A DNA stretch of 64,000 nt from NCBI RefSeq assembly GCF_002749975.1, contig NZ_PEIG01000003.1, positions 434,001 through 498,000 of the forward strand, given 5' to 3'. Position numbers and translations under genes: made by a program. The notes under the pieces were generated by a model. That model did not search any database. It saw nothing but the letters and a program-made list of their open reading frames with translations, and was not told the DNA's origin. Position 1 is the stretch's first letter, and each line of letters begins with the position of its first letter. Below, piece after piece: positions 33,856-42,949 of the stretch. The DNA is from Gloeocapsopsis sp. IPPAS B-1203 (GTDB lineage Bacteria; Cyanobacteriota; Cyanobacteriia; Cyanobacteriales; Chroococcidiopsidaceae).

Positions 33856-34527
33856 ATGGCTGATGCCATTCAGGCGCGCGATTTGTGTTTCAGTTGGGCT
33901 AATGGTGAGGATGTTTTAAAGTCCTGTAGCTTAGAAGTCCCTCAGGGTGAGTTTTGGATGCTGCTAGGGACTAATGGTAGTGGAAAATCAACCCTATTAA
34001 GATTGCTAGCAGGTTTATTAACTCCTCAATCTGGTGAAATTAATGTTATGCCGCCAGTGGGTTTTGTATTTCAAAACCCTGACCACCAATTGGTCATGCC
34101 AACTGTTGGCGCTGATGTTGCTTTTGGATTGGTAGAGGAAAAATTATCTCCTAGCCAAGTACGTCGTCGTGTTGCAGAAGCTCTATCAGCAGTAAATTTA
34201 TTAGAGTTACAGCGAAGACCAATATATGCTCTAAGTGGCGGACAAAAGCAACGAGTCGCGATCGCAGGTGCGATCGCACGGCAAAGTGAAGTACTACTAT
34301 TAGACGAACCTACAGCTTTACTCGATCCTGATAGCCAATTAGACTTGGTTGCACAAGTAAAACGCTTAGTTAAAAGTCGTAATTTAACTGCATTGTGGGT
34401 AACACATCGCTTGGACGAACTCAATTATTGTGATGGTGCTTTTCTTTTAGAAAAAGGCTTTTTAGTAGATCGTGGAGATCCTAAACGGCTTCAACAACGT
34501 TTAATGCAAGTAGGCTTAACCTCATAG
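33856..34527 (+). CDS. ABC transporter ATP-binding protein (cobalt/ECF type)
   Basis: The 223-aa ATPase has all motifs in order: Walker A LGTNGSGKSTLLRLLAG near 38, Q-loop FQNPDHQLVMPTV near 73, signature LSGGQKQRVAIAGAIA near 130, Walker B VLLLDEPTALLD near 154 and the H-loop WVTHRLDE near 181. The Q-loop text is typical of the CbiO/EcfA energising ATPases of ECF-type importers. No membrane subunit is adjacent, which is usual for this cyanobacterial/plastid type (relatives are nucleus-encoded plastid proteins). The cargo is unknown; a metal or vitamin is possible. Confidence 0.9.
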   Translation: MADAIQARDLCFSWANGEDVLKSCSLEVPQGEFWMLLGTNGSGKSTLLRLLAGLLTPQSGEINVMPPVGFVFQNPDHQLVMPTVGADVAFGLVEEKLSPSQVRRRVAEALSAVNLLELQRRPIYALSGGQKQRVAIAGAIARQSEVLLLDEPTALLDPDSQLDLVAQVKRLVKSRNLTALWVTHRLDELNYCDGAFLLEKGFLVDRGDPKRLQQRLMQVGLTS

Positions 34528-34553
34528 TGTAATTTTTCCTGAAAAAAAGAGTG

Positions 34554-34590
34554 AAACAACCATCTACATATAAGCTTGGTTGTTTTGTGT
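34554..34590 (+). terminator. intrinsic terminator behind the ABC ATPase gene
   Basis: AAACAACCA (34554-34562) pairs perfectly with TGGTTGTTT (34577-34585), then TGTGTT. Confidence 0.7.
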
Positions 34591-34685
34591 TACTAGTATA
34601 TCTACCGAAATGTTATAGGATATACCTCGATTACTATTAAGATATGAATAAATAATGTTAACTTTAGCAATATTTGCTGTTCATC

Positions 34686-35285
34686 ATGCCCCGTTCCATA
34701 CCACAGGCTGTCCTCCTAGTTGACGGCTATAATATCATTGGTGCTTGGTCTTGCCTAAAAAAGATTCGAGATACTGACGGATTAGAAGCGTCGCGCTGGC
34801 AACTCATTGAAGACCTCACAAATTACAGTGCGTATCAAGGTATAGTGACTCAAGTTGTTTTTGATGCTCATTATCAAAACACTTGTAGCAACTATGAAGT
34901 CATTACAGAAAGTCTATCAGCGTACTACACCAGTTTTGGAGAAACCGCTGATACTTACATAGAAAAGGTATGCGCTGCTTTTCGACCTTATCTTCGAGGC
35001 ACCTTACCTATCAAGTCAACAAAAAATAGCAAACTACCAGTTTATTCCCAAAGTTCGCGGATAATCGTTGCTACTTCAGATAGGGCACATCAATTAACAG
35101 TTGTAGGTTATGGTGCAGAATGGTTGTCTGCTGCACAACTTAAGTTTGAGGTACAAACCACAGCGCACCGAGTTCGACAAAAAAATAAGTCTCGGCAACA
35201 ACCGTCTAGCCGTTTTTTAGCAAATTCTATAGATGCTAAAGCTAGACAGCGCTTATCAGAGATGAGAATGGGAACAAAGAAATAA
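34686..35285 (+). CDS. NYN-domain (YacP/Rae1-like) ribonuclease-type protein
   Basis: The 199-aa protein (ATG at 34686; an upstream TTG at 34674 is less likely) belongs to the YacP-type NYN group of PIN-like RNases. Acidic positions are visible: the Asp in VLLVDGYNIIG near 15, the Asp of VVFDAHY near 55, Thr/Asp at GETADTYIEK near 85, and ATSDRAHQLTVVGYGAEWLS near 135. In Bacillus the relative Rae1 cuts mRNA at the ribosome A site. A basic tail (RVRQKNKSRQQ) could bind rRNA or mRNA. It is common in cyanobacteria and alone in its unit here. Confidence 0.87.
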   Translation: MPRSIPQAVLLVDGYNIIGAWSCLKKIRDTDGLEASRWQLIEDLTNYSAYQGIVTQVVFDAHYQNTCSNYEVITESLSAYYTSFGETADTYIEKVCAAFRPYLRGTLPIKSTKNSKLPVYSQSSRIIVATSDRAHQLTVVGYGAEWLSAAQLKFEVQTTAHRVRQKNKSRQQPSSRFLANSIDAKARQRLSEMRMGTKK

Positions 35286-35421
35286 TGGTTGTATCAGCTA
35301 GCGAGAACGCTGCATCAATGTGTAAGAGAGAGCCTCAGGTTACAGAAAAGAGCCTGAATAATTTTTTTTTCCAAAACACTTGCCAAATGCGATCGTTTAC
35401 TATTAATATAGGAATTCGCAA

Positions 35422-35493
35422 TCCTCAGTAGCTCAGTGGTAGAGCGGTCGGCTGTTAACCGATTGGTCGTAGGTTCGAATCCTACCTGGGGAG
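35422..35493 (+). tRNA. trnN: tRNA-Asn (GTT)
   Basis: The 72-nt cloverleaf has a 7-bp acceptor stem (TCCTCAG with CTGGGGA), a D arm with GTAGCTCAGTGGTAGAGC, an anticodon arm GTCGG-CTGTTAA-CCGAT, and a T arm GTAGG-TTCGAAT-CCTAC. The anticodon at the loop centre is GTT, hence Asn. No CCA is encoded. Confidence 0.97.
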
Positions 35494-35893
35494 TTTAAAA
35501 CAACATCGAGATGCAAGACTTACAGCGGTTGGCTTACGTTGTTGCTGAGTACAAATAAGCTGTCAAGTCTGCGGCAGTTATTCAAGTCAACTGGCAAACA
35601 AAGAGATTAGTTTTTCGATTCGATATATAAGACGTGATTCAATTCACCGTATATTAAAGTATTGGTTGTTGGGTGACTCACCCTTATTGCTTTGTTTTGC
35701 AGAAAGTTGCTCTAAATTTAGAGAATACAGAAAATATTTTAGATCTATCCAAAGCTCGATTCTATACTTGTGCCAAATAAGTCAAAAATATATAAATTTA
35801 GTTATCGGCACATAACAAGTAAAGAGTTGCAACAGGAGTGCAGTAGCTCTTGAAAAATTTAATTTTAGTAGAAACTATCTAGGAGTTAAATGT
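35494..35893. other. intergenic region behind tRNA-Asn
   Basis: The 400 bp hold no gene. A tight palindrome GGGTGA-C-TCACCC lies at 35671-35683, too tight for an RNA hairpin and thus more like a protein-binding site. AGGAG near 35881 serves the next gene. Confidence 0.4.
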
Positions 35894-37510
35894 ATGTCTC
35901 TTAAAAAGATTAAGGATTTTGCTCCAAACTATATCGAATTCTTTGATAGCAAAGATTTTATAGGGTTTAATGTTTATACGGAAAAATCTGGAGAAAAAGT
36001 TGGCTATATCAAAGATATCTTAGTAGATGAGAAGGGATACTTTCGCTACTTTGTTGTTGATTTTGGTTTATGGGTATTTAATAAACAGGTTATGCTTCCT
36101 GTAGGATGTTCTCAAATTGACTATGAGGCTCAAAAAGTTTTTGTTTTAGGTGTAGATCGTAAACAAGTAGAAAGTCTTCCTGGTTATAACGAACAAGTAG
36201 AAATAGATAAGGAATATGAAGAAAACCTGCGAGAAGCATATCTTAATGTGGCATCAGGTATTGACTCGGCAGTACTCTCATCAGATCAAGTTCCTCAAAT
36301 TAAGCAAACTGATGCAAGACAAGCTAATTACGACTATACACAGGCTGCAGACTTATATGAATTAAGCGATCGCCATCATCGAGTTATTAAAGAGTATCAA
36401 GATAGATTGATTGCTAAACATCAAGCACGGCAAGAAAAAGGACTAATCGATCAACTTGTTACAGAAAATGAAAGCATTGAGCAATTAGTGGTTTCTTCAT
36501 CTACCTCTAGCACTCAAGTAACCCATAAAAACAAGCCTACTCGTTGCGCTTGTTTAATCTTTAATCCTGTGGCAGGTCAATCTAACTCAGAACAAGACTT
36601 AGCAACAATCACAAGCCTACTAGAACCAGAATTTGACCTTGATATTCGGATGACGACTCCCAATAAAGATGCTGACGAAATAGCTAAAGAAGCAGTAGAA
36701 CAAGGAGCGCAAATTATTATTGCATCTGGTGGAGATGGGACACTTTCGGCTGCTGCAGAAGCCGTTGTCGGAACAGGAATTCCTTTAGGTGTGATTTCTC
36801 GCGGTACAGCAAATGCTTTTGCAACCGCTTTAGGCATTCCAGCTACAATTCCGGCAGCTTGTCAAACTATATTAGATGGTAAAACACGTACTGTTGATGC
36901 TGCATATTGTAACGGTAGACCGATGGTTTTGCTAGCTGGAATTGGATTTGAGGCAGAAACCGTAAAACGAGCAGACCGCGATGTGAAGAATCGATTTGGC
37001 ATGCTAGCGTACGTTTTAGCTGGTATTCATGAATTACGTAATCTAGAATCTTTTGAGACACGTATCGAAACTGAAGACAAAGTAATTACTTTAAATGCTG
37101 CAGCCGTCACTGTAGCCAATGCTGCGCCACCAACTTCTGTACTTGCCCAAGGACCAGCAGAATTATTAGTTGACGATGGTTTACTAGATGTTACTATCGT
37201 TGCACCAACAAATACAATTAGTGCGATCGCTGCTGCTTATAACCTCTTACAGTCAGCTTATAGTGGTGAAGTAGCTGATAGACCTGATACTGGTTTCCTG
37301 CGAGCAAGAAGCATTAAAATCTCCACTAATCCACCTCAAAGAGTGGTTGTAGACGGTGAATTGATGGGTAGTACGCCGATTGAAGTTGAATGTGTTCCTG
37401 GCGGTTTAACAATTATAGTTCCTACTGCTCCTGAAGAACTCGCAGAAGAGAAGTTAGACGGACTACCTAATCTACAAATCAAGTTTAAAAAACCACCTGC
37501 AGCAAATTGA
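35894..37510 (+). CDS. PRC-barrel / diacylglycerol-kinase-type lipid kinase fusion
   Basis: The 538-aa protein has a PRC-barrel domain at about 15-110 (GFNVYTEKSGEKVGYIKDIL, FRYFVVDFGLWVF), a charged, partly helical linker (about 115-215), and a full YegS/BmrU-type lipid kinase from about 217 to 525. The kinase has CLIFNPVAGQSNSEQDL near 219, the nucleotide loop IIASGGDGTLSAAAEA near 276, SRGTANAFATALGIP near 297, and the late VVDGELMGSTPIEVEC near 490. It should phosphorylate diacylglycerol, ceramide or a related lipid. PRC barrels serve as protein- or RNA-docking modules. The start ATG has AGGAG upstream. The fusion is the notable point; the substrate is not readable. Confidence 0.9.
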   Translation: MSLKKIKDFAPNYIEFFDSKDFIGFNVYTEKSGEKVGYIKDILVDEKGYFRYFVVDFGLWVFNKQVMLPVGCSQIDYEAQKVFVLGVDRKQVESLPGYNEQVEIDKEYEENLREAYLNVASGIDSAVLSSDQVPQIKQTDARQANYDYTQAADLYELSDRHHRVIKEYQDRLIAKHQARQEKGLIDQLVTENESIEQLVVSSSTSSTQVTHKNKPTRCACLIFNPVAGQSNSEQDLATITSLLEPEFDLDIRMTTPNKDADEIAKEAVEQGAQIIIASGGDGTLSAAAEAVVGTGIPLGVISRGTANAFATALGIPATIPAACQTILDGKTRTVDAAYCNGRPMVLLAGIGFEAETVKRADRDVKNRFGMLAYVLAGIHELRNLESFETRIETEDKVITLNAAAVTVANAAPPTSVLAQGPAELLVDDGLLDVTIVAPTNTISAIAAAYNLLQSAYSGEVADRPDTGFLRARSIKISTNPPQRVVVDGELMGSTPIEVECVPGGLTIIVPTAPEELAEEKLDGLPNLQIKFKKPPAAN

Positions 37511-37785
37511 AAGTAATTGTGCTGCATTGAGATATATGCAGATTGATAGAGACAGCAGATTGTTGTCTGAAGTAACCTATGCTTGGTTCGAGAAATTTGT
37601 TGAGCCACGTACGTTATGTGGACTTTGATGATAGTAACTTTAGCAATCTGCGCAAAAATCAACAGTTTAGAATTAAGTTAATCATAATCATTCCTGTAAT
37701 TACACTTAGCAGTGATAGTTCTACTGTCAGCACAATAAGATAAAAAACCAAATCAACGAAGTACAATAGAGAGATACTGTATATT

Positions 37786-39342
37786 ATGGAATTTGTGTCC
37801 GATCCGCCGATATCCGTCAAAATCGAGAAAATGAAGCAACGGGTACGGTGGCAAGACCCACTCATTTTTGAAAGACAAATTGACCAAACTCGGTTTGTTT
37901 TCGCCTCAGAGGAAGATAACCCAGAATTTTCATTTTTGGTTGTTGGCGATAGCGGTTCAGGAAAACACCGAAAACACAATCCGCAACGTCAGATTGCTGA
38001 ACGCATGTTGAAGCATTGCGATCGCAGCCGATTTATTTTACATACAGGTGACGTCGTATATTTAGTTGGCTCTAGTGAATACTACCCAAAAAACTTTATT
38101 GAGCCTTATAAAGAGTTTATTGTCGGCGGCGAAAAACCAAAAAAAGTAGCCTACGATGAGATGGTCTTCAAAATGCCTATACTACCTGTGTTGGGCAATC
38201 ACGATTACTATGACTTGCCGTTAATTTATGGTTTGATGGGAGGTGCCACATTACCTATACGCCGCCTTTTAAAACTGCGATTGGACTTAGATATTGGTTG
38301 GCATGGTTCTTATCAAGGTAAAGCTTATGCTAAAGCGTTTATAGACTACTTAAAAGCAATAGATTCTGATAAAGAATTGCAGCGCCATCTAGACAAACAC
38401 TACACTGCAACAACAAGTACCGGTCGCTGCTTGCTCTACGAACCAGGACATTTTACTCGACTGCCTTATCGATATTACACTTTCCGCAGTAGTGGCATTG
38501 ATTTTTTTGCGCTGGACTCAAACACCTTTAACGCTCCTGCGCCATTACCAACAACAGGAGAAGGTAAAGCATATCGACGTACTTTGGAAGCTCGTATTTA
38601 TGAATTAGAACAAGAAAAGTTGCAAATTATGGAGGAAGCAGCGCAGCTCAATCATAATTTACCAGAAGATGCTGAAAGACTTGATGATTTAGAAGCAAAG
38701 TTAGAGCAAACTGAAGAAATCAAACTTGATATTGATAAGCAATTAGCAGCAGATGAATCTACTGTAACTGACTTTGAACAATTGACATGGCTACGACAAA
38801 GACTGATTGAATCATGGAACACGCCAGAAGTTCGGGGTAGAGTCATTTACTTGCATCATCCACCCTACGTCACTGAAGCATCAAAGTGGTATCAGGCACA
38901 AACTTTAGCAGTACGTCGTAATCTGCGTTGGGTTCTGGATGAAGTTGCAAAAGAACTGGGCGGGCTACCGCAGCGCCCACTTGTCGATTTAGTATTAACA
39001 GGTCATGCACATTGTTTAGAGCACCTTTCCACAGGCGATACCGGACATGCAGATTCTTATATTGATTGGATTGTCTGTGGTGGAAGTGGTTATAGCTTGC
39101 GAAGACAGCGTAAAGAAGGAACAGAATTAAAAGAGACCTTTGGGAGTATTGAGCGCGAGGTTGCGCGATCGCATCTTTACATCGGTCGTAGCGGTCACGG
39201 CTCGCACAAACGACGACCTTATTCATTTTTACGGATTGATGTCAAAGCAGGAAACCCTGCCAAGTTTGTCGTTCAGCCTTTTGTTGCTGAACGATATCAG
39301 CGCGACTGGTTGGAACAAGATATTGAGCCATTTAAAATTTAG
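37786..39342 (+). CDS. calcineurin-like metallophosphoesterase with coiled-coil insert
   Basis: The 518-aa protein has the five metallophosphoesterase motifs: FLVVGDSGSG near 46, HTGDVVY near 87, VLGNHDYYD near 140, YLHHPPY near 361, and LTGHAHC near 404. These bind two metal ions for phosphoester cleavage. An extra acidic, heptad-like helical region (about 265-330, ELEQEKLQIMEEAAQLNHNL) sits between motifs three and four and should project as a coiled coil. There is no signal peptide, so it is probably cytoplasmic. It is longer than the usual 250-350 aa of the family. The substrate is unknown. Confidence 0.88.
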   Translation: MEFVSDPPISVKIEKMKQRVRWQDPLIFERQIDQTRFVFASEEDNPEFSFLVVGDSGSGKHRKHNPQRQIAERMLKHCDRSRFILHTGDVVYLVGSSEYYPKNFIEPYKEFIVGGEKPKKVAYDEMVFKMPILPVLGNHDYYDLPLIYGLMGGATLPIRRLLKLRLDLDIGWHGSYQGKAYAKAFIDYLKAIDSDKELQRHLDKHYTATTSTGRCLLYEPGHFTRLPYRYYTFRSSGIDFFALDSNTFNAPAPLPTTGEGKAYRRTLEARIYELEQEKLQIMEEAAQLNHNLPEDAERLDDLEAKLEQTEEIKLDIDKQLAADESTVTDFEQLTWLRQRLIESWNTPEVRGRVIYLHHPPYVTEASKWYQAQTLAVRRNLRWVLDEVAKELGGLPQRPLVDLVLTGHAHCLEHLSTGDTGHADSYIDWIVCGGSGYSLRRQRKEGTELKETFGSIEREVARSHLYIGRSGHGSHKRRPYSFLRIDVKAGNPAKFVVQPFVAERYQRDWLEQDIEPFKI

Positions 39343-39472
39343 TATTTACTGTGCGATCTCTAAAATATCTGCGTTACACTAACCGACAAGTTCTATCTTA
39401 CGAAAGATGAAGTAGATGATTCACTGTTGATTTATATAAAGCTAGAAATAATAGTACATTGATACTACCGCT

Positions 39473-40675
39473 TTGTTAACTAAAGCAACAGAGTACTTCA
39501 GAACGGCAAAAGTTGTCACGCAAAAAGTGGCTGAATTGCTATCTGCTCAAGTTTGTGTCACTAATGAGCAAGGAATCGTCATTGCCAGTAGTAACGTAGA
39601 GCTAGTTGGACTGTCCAGCAATGACCTAGACACTACTGCAACCAACCATCACTTACGAGTACCTTTATCTGTAGATATGCAAGCAGGTGAAGTCATTGTC
39701 GGCGAGCCCCGCAATGGTGATGTTATTTCTCCTCGTTTGGCACAGGTATTAGTAGAAATGGTTATCAATCAAACAGCCATTATTGACAACCTCCCGACTC
39801 AGCATCAACTAAAAGATAAGTTGATCTACGATCTCCTGCATGGCTTGATTGATGAGACAACTGTTATTCGCTACAGCAAACTTTTAGGATTAGACTTATC
39901 ACCACCTCGTGCTGTCATTTTAATAGATGCTTCGGAATACATTTTAGGCAATTATCCTCAACAACCAGAAGAAACCGTTGAAGTTAAAATTCGACGTCGA
40001 GCGCAGTTGGTGATTAGTAGTATTGTCCGATTCTTTCACTTGCCGAAAGATACAATTTGTGCGTACATTGGTGATGGTGAAATAGCCGTATTAAAAGCAA
40101 GTAATACAAAAAATCTGGCAAATTGGGCGAAAAGTGGAGATGTGCTAGAACAGTCTAGTTATTCTTGGGCAAATCTTACTGCACTCAATCGCGCAGCGAT
40201 CGCACTTTTAGCTTGCTTAAGAGCAGATACAGGTACAGAAATTAGCATTGGAATTGGGCGATATCATCCAGGAATTCAGGGATTGGCTCATTCTTATCAG
40301 GATGCACGAGCAGCACTATCTCTAGGTTGTCGCTTTCATGGCAAGAATCAAGTTCACTGTCTAGCCCAACTTGGAATTGCTGCTTTAGTTGGTGTTTCTG
40401 ATGAAAAAACGAAAATTGAACTAGCAACACACCTGTTGAGTCCCCTCGATCGCGAACCAGAATTACTAGCGACTTTGGATACCTTTTTTGCAACAAATCT
40501 TAGCTCTAAAGCAACTGCTAGTCAGTTGTTAATTCATCGCAATACTCTCACCTATCGGTTGGAAAAAATTACATCCCTGATAGGACTCGATCCACGGCGC
40601 TTTGATGATGCTGTGCAAATTCGTCTAGCGTTGTTATTGCGATCGCTCAACTCAACATTTGCTGCAAAAAGATAA
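39473..40675 (+). CDS. CdaR/PucR-type transcriptional regulator
   Basis: The 400-aa protein follows the sugar-diacid regulator (CdaR) plan: an N-terminal ligand domain (about 1-135, KVAELLSAQVCVTNEQGIVI), a central GGDEF-like CdaR region (about 140-310, with DIGRYHP-like IGIGRYHPGIQGLAHSYQDA near 260), and a C-terminal HTH_30 (about 330-395, HRNTLTYRLEKITSLIGLDP). Members activate uptake and use of glycerate, glucarate or purines. The start is TTG at 39473, giving LTKATEYFRTAKVVTQK; no ATG is better placed. It stands alone, so its target is open; the catabolic genes at 45-55 kb are one possibility. Confidence 0.88.
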   Translation: MLTKATEYFRTAKVVTQKVAELLSAQVCVTNEQGIVIASSNVELVGLSSNDLDTTATNHHLRVPLSVDMQAGEVIVGEPRNGDVISPRLAQVLVEMVINQTAIIDNLPTQHQLKDKLIYDLLHGLIDETTVIRYSKLLGLDLSPPRAVILIDASEYILGNYPQQPEETVEVKIRRRAQLVISSIVRFFHLPKDTICAYIGDGEIAVLKASNTKNLANWAKSGDVLEQSSYSWANLTALNRAAIALLACLRADTGTEISIGIGRYHPGIQGLAHSYQDARAALSLGCRFHGKNQVHCLAQLGIAALVGVSDEKTKIELATHLLSPLDREPELLATLDTFFATNLSSKATASQLLIHRNTLTYRLEKITSLIGLDPRRFDDAVQIRLALLLRSLNSTFAAKR

Positions 40676-40718
40676 TATCAAATTTAGTTAATTACTTACG
40701 ATTTAAAGTGATGCTTTG

Positions 40719-40742
40719 ATGAGTGACTAGTCACTAGCAACT
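40719..40742. repeat. palindromic heptamer-type repeat
   Basis: AGTGACTAGTCACT (40723-40736) is a perfect 14-bp palindrome within GTGACTA/GTCACTA/GCAACT units, in the spacer between convergent genes. Closely related text is at 13912 and 50405. Confidence 0.55.
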
Positions 40743-40782
40743 CAATGAATAGTCAGGTGATTCAGCCGGAAAGGATGTAGCT

Positions 40783-41664
40783 TTAGGATGGTATGACATC
40801 GTGAAAGCGGGAATAATCAAGATAGCGATCGCCATTTGAAGAACGCAATATAATATCCACGAATCTCATATTCCATAATATGTCACTAGCAACATAAATA
40901 TAACGAGCATAGATCGTTTGGGAAACAGTTTCATCAATGCCCATAAGTGTAATAATGATTGAAGACTCCTCTTGTGCAAGCGTTTCAAGTGTAGAGCCAT
41001 ATAAAGGACTAGACTTATCAATTGGGTGCATAGCTGTCCAAGAAAGAGCAAAACTGGGATTCTGGCTGCGTATTAGTTGTAAGTCATAGACTCGCCGCAT
41101 AAAATGTCCTTCCGCGTTGACTTCATCTTTTGCTAGACGTACGCGCAGTTCTGCTTCTAAAATTTGGTTGCCGCGCTTGTTAGCTGTGCGAAACATTAGC
41201 GTAGGTACACCGTTATAGGACGTAATCACTGCAACGCGGCTAAAAATTACCCTCGCAGTAGGTTGTGAGAGGCGAGCAAAGGCTAGTCCAGTTCCCATTG
41301 CTAACCCAATTAAACCCAAAAGCGATTCAATTGCCACTAGGATGTTGGCATAAAGTGTTTGAGGGTACATCGCTCCATAACCAATTGATGCCATAGTTTG
41401 GATACTAAAAAAGAAGGCATCAAAAAAGTTACCAGGTCTTGCATTAGCAATGCTATTTGTTTCTAGCAAATATGCCAAAGCAAAGAGAGCATTACCAACC
41501 ATGTAGCCCAAAGCAACGATCGCCAAAAATCCAGTCCAAGGAACAGTAAGTAACAAATGATACGGATCGCGCCAGAAAGAGTACCATTTACCCACTCCGA
41601 CAATATTTAACCGCCCATTTTTTTTAACAATTTGGACTACCCGCGATGAACGACGTTTCTGCAT
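40783..41664 (-). CDS. inward-rectifier K+ channel (KirBac family)
   Basis: The 293-aa protein has an N-terminal amphipathic stretch, two membrane helices (about 45-67 and 108-132), a pore loop with the K+ filter IGYG (TMASIGYGAMYP, GYG at 95-97), and a C-terminal beta-sandwich (about 145-293) with AVITSYNGVPTLMFRTANKRGNQI, the Kir cytoplasmic hallmark. The filter flank reads SIGYGAM where most channels have TVGYGDM, so the Asp after the filter is replaced by Ala. The tetramer should conduct K+ in the plasma membrane. It lies 35 bp downstream of a BrkB-family gene on the same strand, forming a likely operon. Confidence 0.92.
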   Translation of the reverse strand: MQKRRSSRVVQIVKKNGRLNIVGVGKWYSFWRDPYHLLLTVPWTGFLAIVALGYMVGNALFALAYLLETNSIANARPGNFFDAFFFSIQTMASIGYGAMYPQTLYANILVAIESLLGLIGLAMGTGLAFARLSQPTARVIFSRVAVITSYNGVPTLMFRTANKRGNQILEAELRVRLAKDEVNAEGHFMRRVYDLQLIRSQNPSFALSWTAMHPIDKSSPLYGSTLETLAQEESSIIITLMGIDETVSQTIYARYIYVASDILWNMRFVDIILRSSNGDRYLDYSRFHDVIPS

Positions 41665-41699
41665 TATGAGTCGCTCCTATCGACTTTGATTTGTTCTAT

Positions 41700-42710
41700 T
41701 TAACGATTTCTCCGACGTGGCGATCGCCTATTTCCACCACCAAAAATACGACTCAAAAAGTTTGAACGTTTGCGCCGAGGACGCTCAGTCTCAGACGGCT
41801 CGTTAGGTTGCATTCCTTGTTCTGCGCGAGCTTCAGGAGTTAAAGGTACAGCATTTTCAGCAGGCGTGATTCCCGAACCAAATCTTCTGGCATAAACTTG
41901 AGTAAACTCTGCACCCAAAAGCAAAATTTGCGAAGCATAAAAAACCCATGCCAGGACAACAACAAGCGAACCAGCCGCACCATAAACCGAACCAAAACTA
42001 CTATTACCTAAATATTGACCGAGTAAAAATCGACCAATCGAAAATAAAAACGATGTGATAATTGCACCAATCCAAACATCACTCCAAGTAATTTTTACAT
42101 CTGGCAGAATTTTGTAAATTGCGGCAAATAAGAATGTCGTAACAATAAAGCCAAAAACAAATGAAAACAACTGTAAAAATGAGCTAAGAAAGGGAAACCA
42201 GCTACCGAAAAAGTTAACAACTCCTGATAATCCTGCACTGAGTACCAGGGAAACTAGCAACAAAAAGCCAATCCCTAAAATCATGGCAAACGATAAAAAA
42301 CGGTTGCGAACGACATTGAGTAAACCTTGCTCAGGTTTAGGTTTAACTTCCCAAACTGTATTGAGTGCATCTTGTAATTCAGCAAATAAACCTGTAGCAC
42401 CGAAAAGCAAAACAACAACACTAATGACTGAAGCAAAAGTTCCTTCAGCAGGTTGACTAGCGTTTTCAATTGCTGTTTGGATAAACTCAGCACCGTCTCT
42501 ACCAACTAAACCTTGGATTTGGGCGACAATTTCATTTCTAGCAGCGTCTTCTCCAAAAACAGAACCAGCGATCGCAATGACAATAATTAGCAATGGTGCT
42601 AAGGAAAACATTGTGTAATAAGCTAATGCTGCCGCAATGCGAGCAACTTTATCTTTATTCCATTCGGCAATTGTCTCTTTCAACAAACTTATAATGACTT
42701 TGATGTTCAC
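41700..42710 (-). CDS. YihY/BrkB family membrane protein
   Basis: The 336-aa inner-membrane protein has six hydrophobic segments and the YihY/BrkB (once wrongly RNase BN) signatures AAALAYYTMFSLAPLLIIVIA near 26, TGLFAELQDALNTVWEVKP near 106, and GQYLGNSSFGSVYGAAGSLVV near 225. The tail (about 285-336) is very basic (RPRRKRS...RRSPRRRNR) and may contact nucleic acid or lipid heads. The function is unproven. It is followed by the Kir channel gene after 35 bp, so envelope ion homeostasis is one possible shared theme. Confidence 0.92.
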   Translation of the reverse strand: MNIKVIISLLKETIAEWNKDKVARIAAALAYYTMFSLAPLLIIVIAIAGSVFGEDAARNEIVAQIQGLVGRDGAEFIQTAIENASQPAEGTFASVISVVVLLFGATGLFAELQDALNTVWEVKPKPEQGLLNVVRNRFLSFAMILGIGFLLLVSLVLSAGLSGVVNFFGSWFPFLSSFLQLFSFVFGFIVTTFLFAAIYKILPDVKITWSDVWIGAIITSFLFSIGRFLLGQYLGNSSFGSVYGAAGSLVVVLAWVFYASQILLLGAEFTQVYARRFGSGITPAENAVPLTPEARAEQGMQPNEPSETERPRRKRSNFLSRIFGGGNRRSPRRRNR

Positions 42711-42949
42711 AGATATCTCCTCAGCACGGGATATAGCTTGATTTAATAGTTGGCTTGAGTTAGAAAAGTTTTAATGAGATGTGCTAATAGTAGACAGTTA
42801 TCTTAGATTGTTAGTGATTCCTGTTGCAGAATACAAGCAGACGCAGTAAATAGTAAGTATTAGCCATTACCTTGCTAAAGAATTTCATACTCTAAGTTTG
42901 TTGGATGACAACAGCTTTTGGTATCGTAATGCAAAAGATAAATTTTTTG

